NCBI GenBank assembly: GCA_049516395.1 | Contig: JBEKTD010000003.1 | Span: 275,794-339,793 of the forward strand | DNA: 64,000 bases | Reading direction: 5' to 3' | DNA from: Fen-1362 sp049516395 | Lineage (GTDB): Bacteria; Planctomycetota; Phycisphaerae; Sedimentisphaerales; Anaerobacaceae | Shown: one piece after another, positions 1 to 9,465 of the stretch | How positions within the stretch are numbered: position 1 is the first letter of the stretch | Layout of the letters: each line of letters begins with the position of its first letter | The notes under the pieces: generated by a model | Database searches by the model: none | Told to the model about the DNA's origin: nothing | The model's input: the letters and a program-made list of their open reading frames with translations, nothing else | Made by a program: the position numbers and the translations under genes

Positions 1-611
1 CTGGGACGGCAACTTACAATCTGTCCGGTGGCATCCTTGATACGGAGGTGCTCAGCAAGGGTAATAGTGCCAACGCTAGCGCCACATTTAATGCTACTGG
101 CGGAACGTTGGTCATCCGGAACATGATATATCGGTTTGGGCTTAACAGCGCAGGCGCTGGCTTTAATCAGGGTCTGGCCAAGTTGGAAATCGGCGCGATT
201 GATACTGTCAAAGCGATAACCTTCGGTAACAGCACCAATGCAATGGACTATACCGTTGGCACAGGCGGAACCATAGATTTTGACATTGCTTCCGCATCCT
301 CGTTTGACAGTATTCTCCAGTACGGGAATTATGCCAACACCGCGGGCGCAACATTGCAGGTCGACTTGCTGAACGGTTATACTCCGACCGTGGGCAGCAC
401 CTTTGACGTATGGAAGTTCAACACCATGAGCAGCACTTACAACAATGGCAGCGGTGCATTCGGCGTCCTTCCGGCTGGTTGGACGGCTTCTTGGGTGGAT
501 ACAAATGCCGATACGTTTGCGGATACTCTTCGCCTGACGTATATTCCTGAGCCGGCTACAATGGCGTTGTTTGGTCTTGGCTTACTGGCCATTAGACGCA
601 ACAAAAAATAA
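1..611 (+). CDS. PEP-CTERM sorted surface protein, C-terminal part
   Basis: The reading frame is open at the left edge (from base 3), so the gene begins outside the window; GTG 48 is only an internal candidate. The visible ~200 residues are Gly/Ser/Thr/Asn-rich beta-type sequence of the kind found in autotransporter-like repeat proteins. The last ~22 residues form a PEP-CTERM signal: IPEPATM, a short hydrophobic stretch (ALFGLGLLAI), then RRNKK. In known systems this is cut by an exosortase and the protein is anchored or exported. Function of the repeat region is not recognisable. It ends ahead of a strong hairpin. Confidence 0.85.
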   Translation, partial: GTATYNLSGGILDTEVLSKGNSANASATFNATGGTLVIRNMIYRFGLNSAGAGFNQGLAKLEIGAIDTVKAITFGNSTNAMDYTVGTGGTIDFDIASASSFDSILQYGNYANTAGATLQVDLLNGYTPTVGSTFDVWKFNTMSSTYNNGSGAFGVLPAGWTASWVDTNADTFADTLRLTYIPEPATMALFGLGLLAIRRNKK

Positions 612-636
612 CGGTTTGTTATCACAGAATCAAGGA

Positions 637-673
637 CTCAGGGCCATATTCGATAAAAGAGTATGGCCCTGAG
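637..673 (+). terminator. Hairpin after the PEP-CTERM gene
   Basis: CTCAGGGCCATA (637-648) pairs perfectly over 12 bp with 662-673 around a 13-nt loop, 26 nt after the stop. No T-run follows on the + strand, so it may be a Rho-assisted terminator or an mRNA-stabilising hairpin. Confidence 0.6.
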
Positions 674-929
674 GAAATTTGGGCGGGCTGAATGTCAGTC
701 TATGCTCTTTTGCAAGTCAAAGTGAATATTACTGCTGTAAAGGCATCATTCCGGGATTATTACAGGTCTTATTTATTATAGTCCGGGGGCCTTGCGTAAA
801 TGTAATAATAAACTAACAGGTGTTTTTGGTCTGAAGCGGTGCGATTCGGAATGAAATCCGAAATGTTTTGTAAACCTTAATTTTTCGGCATATTGTGGCA
901 GTTTTTTGTCTTACGAGGAGGACATAGCT

Positions 930-3900
930 ATGAAGAGTGGATGGAAATGGATGGTTTTGGCAGTAGCGGCATTGGTTTCTACGAGTGCGTGGGCGGTATG
1001 GGATCCCGATGCGGATACCGCTCTGGTCTTCAACATGAATTTTGAGACCTTCAACAATTCAGCGCATACGACCACAGATGCGAAAGGCGGTCTTGTCGGA
1101 ACGTTAGTTGATTATAACAATATGTATCCTAATGTGTTTGGTGAGACAAGCAGAACTGGTCTCGGTTTCGACGCGAACTTCGCAGCGATTCATGACAACG
1201 CCCCTGGTCCCGGTGTAGCGTCCAACATTTCAACACCCAATGATGTTAGGCTGACTGTGCCGTCAGGTACAGGCGTCTTCGACCTTGGCCTTCCGACAAA
1301 AAAGCATACGTGGGCATTCTGGTTCAATTCGCCTAGTATCACCGATGGCACTATAATAAGGCACGCAAGCATCCACCTGAGCGATTCAGGTTATGAGAAT
1401 AAATTATGGGAAATACGCATATATGGCGGCGTACTCCAGTTTTATCACAAGGATAACTGCCTGAAGATGCAAACAGCATCGACACTGAGCGAATTGGGGG
1501 TTGAGGTCAACACATGGCATCATGCAGCCGTTGTAATTGACAGAAGCAGCAGCATGGAGACAAGCGTTCCCACAACGCAGTTAAGCACCAAGATATACGT
1601 CGACGGTCTTGAGGTGCCTGTAATAGTTACTGCTCTTAGTACTACAACTATGAATGTTGATGTGTTTTATGATTCACCTTTATGGATTGGAGCCGGGGAA
1701 CGCGAATTTGACGGCTTGCTCGACGATGTACGTCTTTATAGCCGTGTCCTTACCCCGGTGGAGGTCAGTATTCTCAATCAGCCGGATAAAACCCAACCGA
1801 TAGCCCTGCTTCCTATTCCGAGGTCTTCAAATGTGATTATGTCGACAGATGTGAACTGGGTGCCTGCACCCGACGTTACAACACAGGCGGTATATTTTGG
1901 CACGGACCCGAATAATCTGGTCCTTAAAAAGACAACCGACGGCACAACACATATAGCAACAAATGCCGAAATTGGCGGACCATTAGCGATTAATACTACG
2001 TATTATTGGTATGTTAAATCTGATGATTCAAATGGCCCGCTATGGTCGTTTACCTCCGAAACAGGCAAGGCGATCAATCCGTCTCCTGTGGACGGCGCGG
2101 AAGATATAGATGCTTGCGATGTTAATTTGTCATGGTTTACTCCTTCGGCGGCGACCTATGCAGTTTATGTATCAGCAACAAGGTCACTGGTGGAGTCCAA
2201 TGATGTCAGTGTGCAGATTGCAAATGGCATCACAGACCCTTGCGTAAATGGTTATGTCCCCGGCAGCAGAGGTGCAATCTTCTATTGGCGTGTAAACAGT
2301 ACTTATGCGTCGGTAGGAACGGTAGTGGGGGATATATGGAGTTTCCGCACCAAGCCGTACGAGCTTGTTTTCAATACTTCAGGTGCTGATACAACCTATG
2401 CGGACCATATTGTCCCGGCCTATACCTGTGAACTTCACGGAGACGGCTGGTCTGACCCTTGTGCAACAGGTTCACTTGCTACAGACGGCGTGGCGGTCTT
2501 TAACTTCCCGAGCGGCTTTAATTATGACAGGCGTTACGATATTATCGTAGTGCCCCAGGTTCGTCCCGAATGGGTTGATATTAACACTCCCACACCGCTT
2601 GCTATTCACGTAACAGGCAATTTCTATTTTGACGGCAGGGTACAAATTGCCGGAGATGATATTTTGACTACAATTCAAGATCTTACCTACGCACGTTCGG
2701 GCGGTTTCCCCGGACCTAAGCACAACCAGGATGTAAGCGTTTTTGTTAACAGCCCCCAGCCTGCTTTGGCAGATTACTGGACTAAGTACACTTTCCCCCA
2801 GAATTACCATACGCACTATGGTATATATACTTCGGGGTCTGACCATTACATATATGTCCCGACAGCCCTTGCGCAGAGTACATTTGGCCCCGGTGTTCCA
2901 ATAAACCCGCCATATAAAGGTGGCGGCGGCGGCGGTTACGGCGGTGTCGGCGGCGAAGCGGGCCGCGGTTACCAATTCGGCGTATTTTCCGGCGGCCCAA
3001 GCTATGGCGATAAGGAAGTGCCTGTCCCGTTTGGCGGCAGCGCCGGTGGATGGGGCGGCGGCGATGGCGCCCCGGGCGGCGGCGCGGGCGGCGGCGGTAT
3101 CGAGATTGTCGCTACCGGTAACGTAACCCTTGACGTCAATTCCCAAATAATAGCCAATGGCGGCAGTCAACTGTGCGCTGGAGTACAGTACCCGGCGGGC
3201 GGGGGCAGCGGCGGTTCGGTAAAAATTATTGCCGGCGGCTCTGTTACAAATGAAGGTATTATCGATGTGAGCGGCGGCGACGGCGGCGATAGCAGCAAAG
3301 GGACCAATGATACGGGCGGCGGCGGCGGCGGCGGCCGCGTGGCCATTTTCTATGGTACTACCTACTCTAACACCGGCATCATTACCGCTGACGGCGGGGT
3401 TAAGGGTACTTATGCTGGTAATCCACCAACGGCTCTTGCTCAAGATGGTCAGGATGGTACTATTTATGTTGTAAACAGTTCGACTGTTTCACCCAAGAAG
3501 GCCTCGGCTCCGACGCCTGCAAACGGCAATACGACGGTTTATTGTCATCCCGACCCGTGTACTAATTTCCAGTTAAAATGGTACTCCGGTTACGGCGGCA
3601 CAACCGATGTTGTTTACTGCGATACCAATACGAACCCAACCACTTCGCGAGGTTCGGTTTCCGCGACTCGCGGTCAGCACAGCGTGACTATGACTGTTTC
3701 TTCCGGAAATACCTACTATATGAAGGTTATAACTGACGGCACTGTCAGCAGTGATACTTGGTCCTTTAAGACGGTTAGCTGGAGGTGCAGGCAGTATGAT
3801 GGAGATTATCCTCATGTGGGTGGACCAGAGTGGGATTTCAATCATGACTGCGTCCTTGACATTGAAGATTTGGACTATTTTGCTGATAATTGGTTAAACG

Positions 3901-4007
3901 CCGCATTCAGTACCACCTACCTACTTGAGTTTACTGATTTTGCCAGGTTAGCAAGTGAGTGGCACGAGTGTTTTAATAGAACAGACGGCGGTTGTGCCGG
4001 CTTTTAG
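930..4007 (+). CDS. Secreted LamG-like, glycine-rich, dockerin-like protein
   Basis: Start ATG 930 is chosen because GAGGAGG (915-921) sits 8 nt upstream and the protein then opens with a clean signal peptide (MKSGWKWMVLAVAALVSTSAWA). The product has 1025 residues. Residues ~25-285 look like a LamG/concanavalin A-like lectin fold, followed by two fibronectin-like stretches (~290-480), a beta-rich region with several Gly-rich blocks (about 660-820, for example GGGGGGYGGVGG), another Fn3-like stretch, and a C-terminal dockerin-like module with the Ca-loop DFNHDCVLDIEDLDYF and a second DFARLASEW helix. Likely binds or organises polysaccharide at the cell surface. It heads the pectin locus. No catalytic domain is recognised. 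Confidence 0.85.
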   Translation: MKSGWKWMVLAVAALVSTSAWAVWDPDADTALVFNMNFETFNNSAHTTTDAKGGLVGTLVDYNNMYPNVFGETSRTGLGFDANFAAIHDNAPGPGVASNISTPNDVRLTVPSGTGVFDLGLPTKKHTWAFWFNSPSITDGTIIRHASIHLSDSGYENKLWEIRIYGGVLQFYHKDNCLKMQTASTLSELGVEVNTWHHAAVVIDRSSSMETSVPTTQLSTKIYVDGLEVPVIVTALSTTTMNVDVFYDSPLWIGAGEREFDGLLDDVRLYSRVLTPVEVSILNQPDKTQPIALLPIPRSSNVIMSTDVNWVPAPDVTTQAVYFGTDPNNLVLKKTTDGTTHIATNAEIGGPLAINTTYYWYVKSDDSNGPLWSFTSETGKAINPSPVDGAEDIDACDVNLSWFTPSAATYAVYVSATRSLVESNDVSVQIANGITDPCVNGYVPGSRGAIFYWRVNSTYASVGTVVGDIWSFRTKPYELVFNTSGADTTYADHIVPAYTCELHGDGWSDPCATGSLATDGVAVFNFPSGFNYDRRYDIIVVPQVRPEWVDINTPTPLAIHVTGNFYFDGRVQIAGDDILTTIQDLTYARSGGFPGPKHNQDVSVFVNSPQPALADYWTKYTFPQNYHTHYGIYTSGSDHYIYVPTALAQSTFGPGVPINPPYKGGGGGGYGGVGGEAGRGYQFGVFSGGPSYGDKEVPVPFGGSAGGWGGGDGAPGGGAGGGGIEIVATGNVTLDVNSQIIANGGSQLCAGVQYPAGGGSGGSVKIIAGGSVTNEGIIDVSGGDGGDSSKGTNDTGGGGGGGRVAIFYGTTYSNTGIITADGGVKGTYAGNPPTALAQDGQDGTIYVVNSSTVSPKKASAPTPANGNTTVYCHPDPCTNFQLKWYSGYGGTTDVVYCDTNTNPTTSRGSVSATRGQHSVTMTVSSGNTYYMKVITDGTVSSDTWSFKTVSWRCRQYDGDYPHVGGPEWDFNHDCVLDIEDLDYFADNWLNAAFSTTYLLEFTDFARLASEWHECFNRTDGGCAGF

Positions 4008-4073
4008 ATATGAATGAATTATTGTGCGTTTGGTAAAATAAGTGCCTTTTCAGGATGATTAGGAATGAACGCT

Positions 4074-5051
4074 ATGAAAAGAAAAGAAGGTTTTACATTG
4101 GTCGAATTGTTGGTGGTAATTTCGATTATCGCCCTTCTGATGGGGATTTTGATACCTGCATTGACCAGGGCCAGAGAGGCTGCCAGGCGTGTAGTTTGTG
4201 CCAATAACCTTAAGCAAATTGGGCTTGCGGTAATTGCGTATTCCGCGGATACCGATTTATTGCCGTTTTATGGCGGCGACGACCCCAGCTATAAAGGAAA
4301 GAATATGGCGGGTCACTCCTTTACGGGACCTTCTGATGATACTGAAACCCATCCTTATCTTGCGTACAAGGACGACACCCAAGGAACATACAAATGGTTT
4401 GGTACGGGCGAGTTAATCCCAATGAAATTGGCTTGTCTTTATGCTCGCGGCTATATAAGAGACCCAAAAGCATTTTATTGCCCGTCTAATCGTGACGTCG
4501 CATACCAATATAAATCGTATACACGCCCCGGCAATTGGGGTACTCTGCCGCAGGATATTAACCCGATACTTGCTGGCACATCATCAGACGGCAAGATAAA
4601 TCAGTGGGTGCGTTTAGGATACGAATATTATCCGATAGATGAGACCCTCGGAGGCTCTATTGGTATGGAGCCGGATGACTATGCCGGCACCCTTGTGCCT
4701 AAATATACAGCCAGAAGATTTAGTCAGCTTAGCCGGAGTAGCCCGTTTGCGGCAGATAGACTTTGGAATAGAGACGCAGTAAGCCATAAGTCAGGAATAG
4801 ACAAAGCGACCCTTCATGTGCAAAATGGCGGCATCAATGCCGTGTTTAAGGACGGCCATGTAAGGTTTGTTAGAGATGAGCCGGTTTCATATAAGGTTTA
4901 CCTTGCGGATCCTATTACACAGGGCACACTTTTCAATAATGCATATTGGGATCTCTGGGATCCTGTTCTTACTAATGGTGCAAAGAAGCCGACTGATGAT
5001 GATGATTCCAGGTTAATTTACTACAACATATACAGGCTAATCAAGCCCTGA
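4074..5051 (+). CDS. Pseudopilin-like protein with prepilin N-terminus
   Basis: An ATG at 4065 abuts AGGA directly, while ATG 4074 lies 9 nt after AGGA (4061-4064), so 4074 is preferred, giving 325 residues. The N-terminus is a type IV prepilin cleavage/methylation signal (KEGFTLVELLVVISIIALL) with the single long hydrophobic helix. The C-terminal part has the planctomycete motif HVQNGGINAVFKDGHV typical of the large DUF1559-like or related prepilin-type families. These are secreted through a type II-like apparatus; their function is unknown. It sits between the LamG-like protein and a pectate lyase, 66 nt after the former, so it may belong to the same transcription unit. Confidence 0.85.
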   Translation: MKRKEGFTLVELLVVISIIALLMGILIPALTRAREAARRVVCANNLKQIGLAVIAYSADTDLLPFYGGDDPSYKGKNMAGHSFTGPSDDTETHPYLAYKDDTQGTYKWFGTGELIPMKLACLYARGYIRDPKAFYCPSNRDVAYQYKSYTRPGNWGTLPQDINPILAGTSSDGKINQWVRLGYEYYPIDETLGGSIGMEPDDYAGTLVPKYTARRFSQLSRSSPFAADRLWNRDAVSHKSGIDKATLHVQNGGINAVFKDGHVRFVRDEPVSYKVYLADPITQGTLFNNAYWDLWDPVLTNGAKKPTDDDDSRLIYYNIYRLIKP

Positions 5052-5187
5052 TGATTTGCTCCGGCAACACAGAATTGAATCGCCGTTGGAGTATGATGAT
5101 AATGTCCCGGTTGTTGTACGAAACAGGTATTTTCCGGGACAGCGGGCAGGTGCTGGGGAAAAAGCCGCGTGAGCGTTTGGGTGGGGA

Positions 5188-6741
5188 ATGTCTAATAAGA
5201 GAGTGATGAAAAATATCTCGATTTGTTTTTTTTGTTTGTTTGTGCTGTCCGAGGTCGACAACGCTTTGGCAGTTGACGCCTTTCCTGGTGCGGAAGGTTC
5301 TGGCCGTTTTGCGACAGGCGGGCGAGGCGGCGCCGTTTACGAAGTAACCAACCTCAGTAACAGCGGAGCGGGCTCTATCGTCGATGCTGTAAGTCAAGCC
5401 AACAGAACGATTGTATTCAGAGTGTCCGGTACTATCCCGCTGGGGTCTGTTGTTCTCGAGCCCAAATCCAATATAACAATAGCGGGCCAGACCGCTCCCG
5501 GTGATGGTATCTGCCTGAAGGGCCGTATTCATATAAAAAACAATGCGCATGATATTATCATTCGCTATATTCGCGTGCGTGTGGATGCAGGCGCCGCCAA
5601 TTCCGCCGGTGACGCGATTGATATCGACTCCGGCTACAATATCATTATCGATCATGTAACTGCCTCTTATGCACGCGACGAAACTATTTCGTGCCAGGAA
5701 AATTCTGACAATGTTACCGTCCAGTGGTGCATCATGAGCGAAGCGTTGACCTTTGAGAGTCATAGCTATGGTTCGCTTATCCGAGGCCAATACGGACAGC
5801 AAAAAACATATCACCATAATCTGTATGCTCATAATCAGGGCCGAAATCCGAGGCCCGGCAACTATTTGGCTATTGGCACAGACCCCGAAGGATTGCATTT
5901 CGATTTCCGCAACAATGTGACGTACAACTGGTTGGGGAGCGTTTCGGGGTATAATGATGACGGCCCCGGCTTTGTCAGCCGTTATAACTTCATAGGCAAT
6001 GACTTTATCAGAGGCCCGGAATCCGGCAGCGGCGGTTACGCCTTCCGCGAGAGTTCTACCGATGCCAACGGCTATTTTGCCGACAATGCCAAGGACGATG
6101 TTGTGCCGACAGGGTGGCCCGGTCAGTGGTTTTTGGTTAATTTAAATCCTGATTATTTTACCTCCGTTGACCTAATAAACCGTTATAGAGCTTCATCCGA
6201 GGTGCCAATGGAACCGGTGACAACAACCTCGGCGGCGCAGGCTAAAATAGATGTGCTGGCCGATGCCGGCGCAAGTTACCCAAGGCGAGACATAATTGAT
6301 ACACGCATTGTAAACGACGTGCTCAAGAAAACAGGACACTCCATCGTCGATACTAATTCGCAGCCCGAAGGCGGCTGGCCCACACTTAACTCGTTGCCTG
6401 CTCTGACAGACAGCGACCATGATGGAATATCGGATATATGGGAGATTTCGCACGGTCTGAACCCAAATGATGCCAACGACGGCAACGGTTATACCCTCAA
6501 CACTGACTACACAAATCTGGAAGTATATCTCGACTGGCTGGTGTCTTCTGTCAGGACGGACATTATTTATGATGGTATAGTTGATTTTTATGACTTTGCG
6601 GAATTTGCCAAGCACTGGAATACTTCTGCCGGCAACCCGCTTTACAATGAAAAATACGATTTTGACCATGATGGTATAATATCAATGAATGATTTATTCT
6701 ATATCTCGCGGGATTGGCTGACAAGCGGCCAGGAATATTAG
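5188..6741 (+). CDS. Pectate lyase, polysaccharide lyase family 1, dockerin-like tail
   Basis: Secreted PL1-type lyase cleaving polygalacturonate by beta-elimination. A signal peptide (hydrophobic ISICFFCLFVLS) precedes FPGAEGSGRFATGGRGG, the usual N-terminus of these proteins. Beta-helix motifs follow: ITIAGQTAPGDGICLKG, IIRYIRVRVD, the Ca-binding DAIDIDSGYNIIIDHVTASY, DETIS, and the catalytic-arginine region HNLYAHNQGRNPRPGN. The C-terminus carries a TSP3/EF-like loop (DSDHDGISDIWE) and a dockerin-like pair (DGIVDFYDFAEFAKHW and DFDHDGIISMNDLF). ATG 5188 has GGTGGGGA just upstream; ATG 5206 (MKNISICFF) is a serious alternative. It is a paralogue of the lyase at 7980. Confidence 0.9.
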   Translation: MSNKRVMKNISICFFCLFVLSEVDNALAVDAFPGAEGSGRFATGGRGGAVYEVTNLSNSGAGSIVDAVSQANRTIVFRVSGTIPLGSVVLEPKSNITIAGQTAPGDGICLKGRIHIKNNAHDIIIRYIRVRVDAGAANSAGDAIDIDSGYNIIIDHVTASYARDETISCQENSDNVTVQWCIMSEALTFESHSYGSLIRGQYGQQKTYHHNLYAHNQGRNPRPGNYLAIGTDPEGLHFDFRNNVTYNWLGSVSGYNDDGPGFVSRYNFIGNDFIRGPESGSGGYAFRESSTDANGYFADNAKDDVVPTGWPGQWFLVNLNPDYFTSVDLINRYRASSEVPMEPVTTTSAAQAKIDVLADAGASYPRRDIIDTRIVNDVLKKTGHSIVDTNSQPEGGWPTLNSLPALTDSDHDGISDIWEISHGLNPNDANDGNGYTLNTDYTNLEVYLDWLVSSVRTDIIYDGIVDFYDFAEFAKHWNTSAGNPLYNEKYDFDHDGIISMNDLFYISRDWLTSGQEY

Positions 6742-6899
6742 CCCTGCGAAAGGAAATTAATGAATCATTCAGATCAAACGATAACCAAAGTTTTAATCTG
6801 AAGCGCAACACTTCAGACCAAAATGCGCCTGAGCAAGTAAAAGCAAACGGGAGCATTAATCTTATCAACAAGTGTCCCAGAATTTGAAGGGAAGCATTT

Positions 6900-7979
6900 A
6901 TGACAGGGAAAGTTTTTAAGTTGTCAGTGGTTTTATCTTTGCTGACAGGTTGCGCGTGTAAAGCAGCCCAGGATAGTAATGCGACCTGGCAGCCGGATGT
7001 AAAACTATCCGGTTTGACCAAGCTTTTTGAGACCGGCAAAACCCGCCAGATCGAAGTAAGTGCCGACGGCCATGCCGATTTTAATTCGATACAAGAAGCT
7101 ATTGATTCTGTTGGCAAGGATAATAAAGAAAGAGTTGTCGTGCTGATAAAACCCGGTTTTTATAAACAACGGGTTCTGATACCCAAAAATAAACCTTTTA
7201 TCGCCTTACGGGGCACTGACCCATTCAAAACGACTATAAGTTATAATCTCAATCATGATATGAACAAGCCCGACGGCTCAGGCAAATACCGCGCTGATTG
7301 CGCGACGCTCATTGTCGAGAGTCCCGATCTTATACTGGAAAATCTTACCATTGAAAATACCTACGGTCCTCATCCGCAGGCGCTGGCTGCAAAGCTGGTT
7401 TCCGAACGCGCGATTGCCGTTAATTGCCGTTTTCTGGGCGGACAGGACACACTGATGGCGAATTCGGGCCGCCAGTATTACGTGAACTGTTATGTGGAAG
7501 GCGGAACGGATTTTATTTATGGTTATGCTCAGGCTGTTTTCGACAACTGCATGATACATTCCAAGGGGGACAGTCATATTACAGCCCATGCAGCTTCTGA
7601 GCCAAATCTTCCTACCGGCTTTGTTTTTTATAGTTGCCGGGTCACAACAGCCGATGGTATCATGACAGACCTTGGCAGGCCGTGGCGTCCTTATGCAAGG
7701 GTGGTTTATTATGATTGCTGGCTTGACAAAGGCATAAAGCCAGAGGGTTGGGATAACTGGCGCGACCCCAACAGAGAGAAAACGGCTTTTTATGCCGAAT
7801 ATAAAAGCTCCGGCCCCGGCGCCAATCCTTCATCGCGTGTGAAATGGTCACATCAGCTTACCGATGTTGAGGCCAAAAAGTTTTTGCCGGAAAACTTTAT
7901 GAAACTCGACGGACATACTATTGACCAATGGCTTCGTGAAATTCTTGATTTTAGGAAAACAGCTGCTCTTAAGAATTAA
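6900..7979 (+). CDS. Pectinesterase (carbohydrate esterase family 8), lipoprotein
   Basis: Removes methyl esters from pectin, preparing it for the lyases on each side. Family motifs are intact: GHADFNSIQEAID near the start, GGQDTL and GGTDFIYG with the two catalytic aspartates, and LGRPWRPYARVVY with the substrate-binding arginine. The N-terminus has a hydrophobic stretch ending in a lipobox (LLTGC), so it is probably a lipoprotein, unlike the soluble secreted lyases. AAGGGAAG lies a few bases before ATG 6900. The stop abuts the start of the next lyase (TAAATG), implying translational coupling. Length (359 aa) is normal for bacterial CE8. Confidence 0.93.
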   Translation: MTGKVFKLSVVLSLLTGCACKAAQDSNATWQPDVKLSGLTKLFETGKTRQIEVSADGHADFNSIQEAIDSVGKDNKERVVVLIKPGFYKQRVLIPKNKPFIALRGTDPFKTTISYNLNHDMNKPDGSGKYRADCATLIVESPDLILENLTIENTYGPHPQALAAKLVSERAIAVNCRFLGGQDTLMANSGRQYYVNCYVEGGTDFIYGYAQAVFDNCMIHSKGDSHITAHAASEPNLPTGFVFYSCRVTTADGIMTDLGRPWRPYARVVYYDCWLDKGIKPEGWDNWRDPNREKTAFYAEYKSSGPGANPSSRVKWSHQLTDVEAKKFLPENFMKLDGHTIDQWLREILDFRKTAALKN

Positions 7980-9431
7980 ATGTTTATGAAAACCGTTAAG
8001 ATTGAAATTTTTTGTTTGTTTGTGTTGCTTAGTTTTAATAGCGCCTGGTCTGCTCCGGCAGCATTGCCGGCCTTTCCTGGCGCCGAAGGTTTCGGGATGG
8101 GCGCTATCGGCGGCCGAGGCGGCCAGGTTATTGAAGTTACCAATCTCAATGACAGCGGTCTGGGCAGTTTAAGGGCGGCCGTAGATTCAGAAGGCCCAAG
8201 AATTGTCGTTTTTCGTGTTGGGGGCTATATTGAACTGAAGTCAGTGTTGGATATTAACAAACCGTATATTACAATTGCCGGCCAGACTGCTCCGGGTGAT
8301 GGAATATGTCTTAAGAATTACTATATTGCTGTGCACACTGACAACGTGATTATTCGTTATTTGCGTGTGCGGTCCAGCGATATCGCAAAAGAGGAATTCG
8401 ACGCCATCTCGGTTTTTACCGGCCACAATATTATCATCGACCATTGCTCGGCGAGCTGGTCAACGGACGAAACCATTTCAGTTGCTTCAAAAAAAGGCGA
8501 CTTGGGGAATGTTACAGTCCAGTGGTGTATGATTACCGAGAGCTTAAATTGTTCTGTTCATCATAAGGGCTGCCATGGTTATGGTTCTTTAATCCGTGGC
8601 GGCTATGGCAATGGCATTACATATCATCACAATCTTTATGCCCATAATGCCGGCCGAAGCCCCCGTCCGGGTAATTATAATGACTCTGCGATTGACCCAT
8701 GTGGTTTGTTTTTCGATTTCCGTAATAATGTGGTTTATAACTGGGGGGGTGAGTATGCAGGGTACAATGATGACGGTAAAAACGAGGATAATAGTTTTAC
8801 CAAAATGGACTTTGTGAATAACTACTATATAAAAGGCCCCAACTCCACAGGCAGTTATGCTTTCAGAGAAACGACCACTTGTTGTAAGGCATATTTCATC
8901 GGTAACTGGATGGATGGTAATTGTCCAAAGGATCCATGGAGCCTTGTTGAATTTGTTGGTTTTACTCAGGCGCAAAAAGATGCGTATAAACAATCAGCCC
9001 CAATAACGGTTGCACCTGTAGCCGCTGAGGATGCGTCAACAGCGTATACGCGGGTTTTAGCCGATACCGGCTCGGTATTTCCTGTCCGGGATGCAGTGGA
9101 CAAACGTGTTGTGGACAGCGTGACAAAAAAAACGGGCGGTATAATTAATCATATAGAAGAAGTCGGCGGCTATCCGATGATGGAGTCCGGCACACCGCCT
9201 GTCGATAGCGACCACGACGGGATGCCTGATAAGTGGGAGTTGGCTGTCGGCCTTAATCCTTTTGATGCAAATGATGCCCTCGGTGACCGCGATGGCGATG
9301 GTTATACCAATATTGAAGAATATATTAACTGGCTGCCGCTGGGAAAGCCGATGCCGGGCAAATCGGCAAATGTTAATAGTGTCCGTGTGGTTGAACCTAA
9401 CAGTGCTTCGCGGACAAGCGTTAGGCGTTAA
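7980..9431 (+). CDS. Pectate lyase, polysaccharide lyase family 1
   Basis: Second PL1 lyase (483 aa), directly after the pectinesterase stop; ATG 7980 or 7986 (MKTVKIEIF) are both possible. Signal peptide, then FPGAEGFGMGAIGGRGG, ITIAGQTAPGDGICLKN, IIRYLRVRSSD, DAISVFTGHNIIIDHCSASW, DETIS and the catalytic HNLYAHNAGRSPRPGN. The same core as the lyase at 5188 but with a different end: a Ca-binding stretch DSDHDGMPDKWELAVGLNP followed by DRDGDGYTNIEEYINWL and no dockerin-like repeat. Acts outside the cytoplasm on de-esterified pectin. Confidence 0.92.
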   Translation: MFMKTVKIEIFCLFVLLSFNSAWSAPAALPAFPGAEGFGMGAIGGRGGQVIEVTNLNDSGLGSLRAAVDSEGPRIVVFRVGGYIELKSVLDINKPYITIAGQTAPGDGICLKNYYIAVHTDNVIIRYLRVRSSDIAKEEFDAISVFTGHNIIIDHCSASWSTDETISVASKKGDLGNVTVQWCMITESLNCSVHHKGCHGYGSLIRGGYGNGITYHHNLYAHNAGRSPRPGNYNDSAIDPCGLFFDFRNNVVYNWGGEYAGYNDDGKNEDNSFTKMDFVNNYYIKGPNSTGSYAFRETTTCCKAYFIGNWMDGNCPKDPWSLVEFVGFTQAQKDAYKQSAPITVAPVAAEDASTAYTRVLADTGSVFPVRDAVDKRVVDSVTKKTGGIINHIEEVGGYPMMESGTPPVDSDHDGMPDKWELAVGLNPFDANDALGDRDGDGYTNIEEYINWLPLGKPMPGKSANVNSVRVVEPNSASRTSVRR

Positions 9432-9465
9432 TTAAGTTTTTTTGGAAATTTTGAAGAATATTTTG

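Noticed and set aside
2472..3443. Long minus-strand frame (323 codons) over the LamG-like gene
   Set aside because: Alanine-rich shadow of the Gly-rich blocks (GGC read on the other strand as GCC); no start site or family motif.
5041..5898. Minus-strand frame of 285 codons over the first pectate lyase
   Set aside because: Lies wholly against a well supported lyase gene and has no recognised domain.
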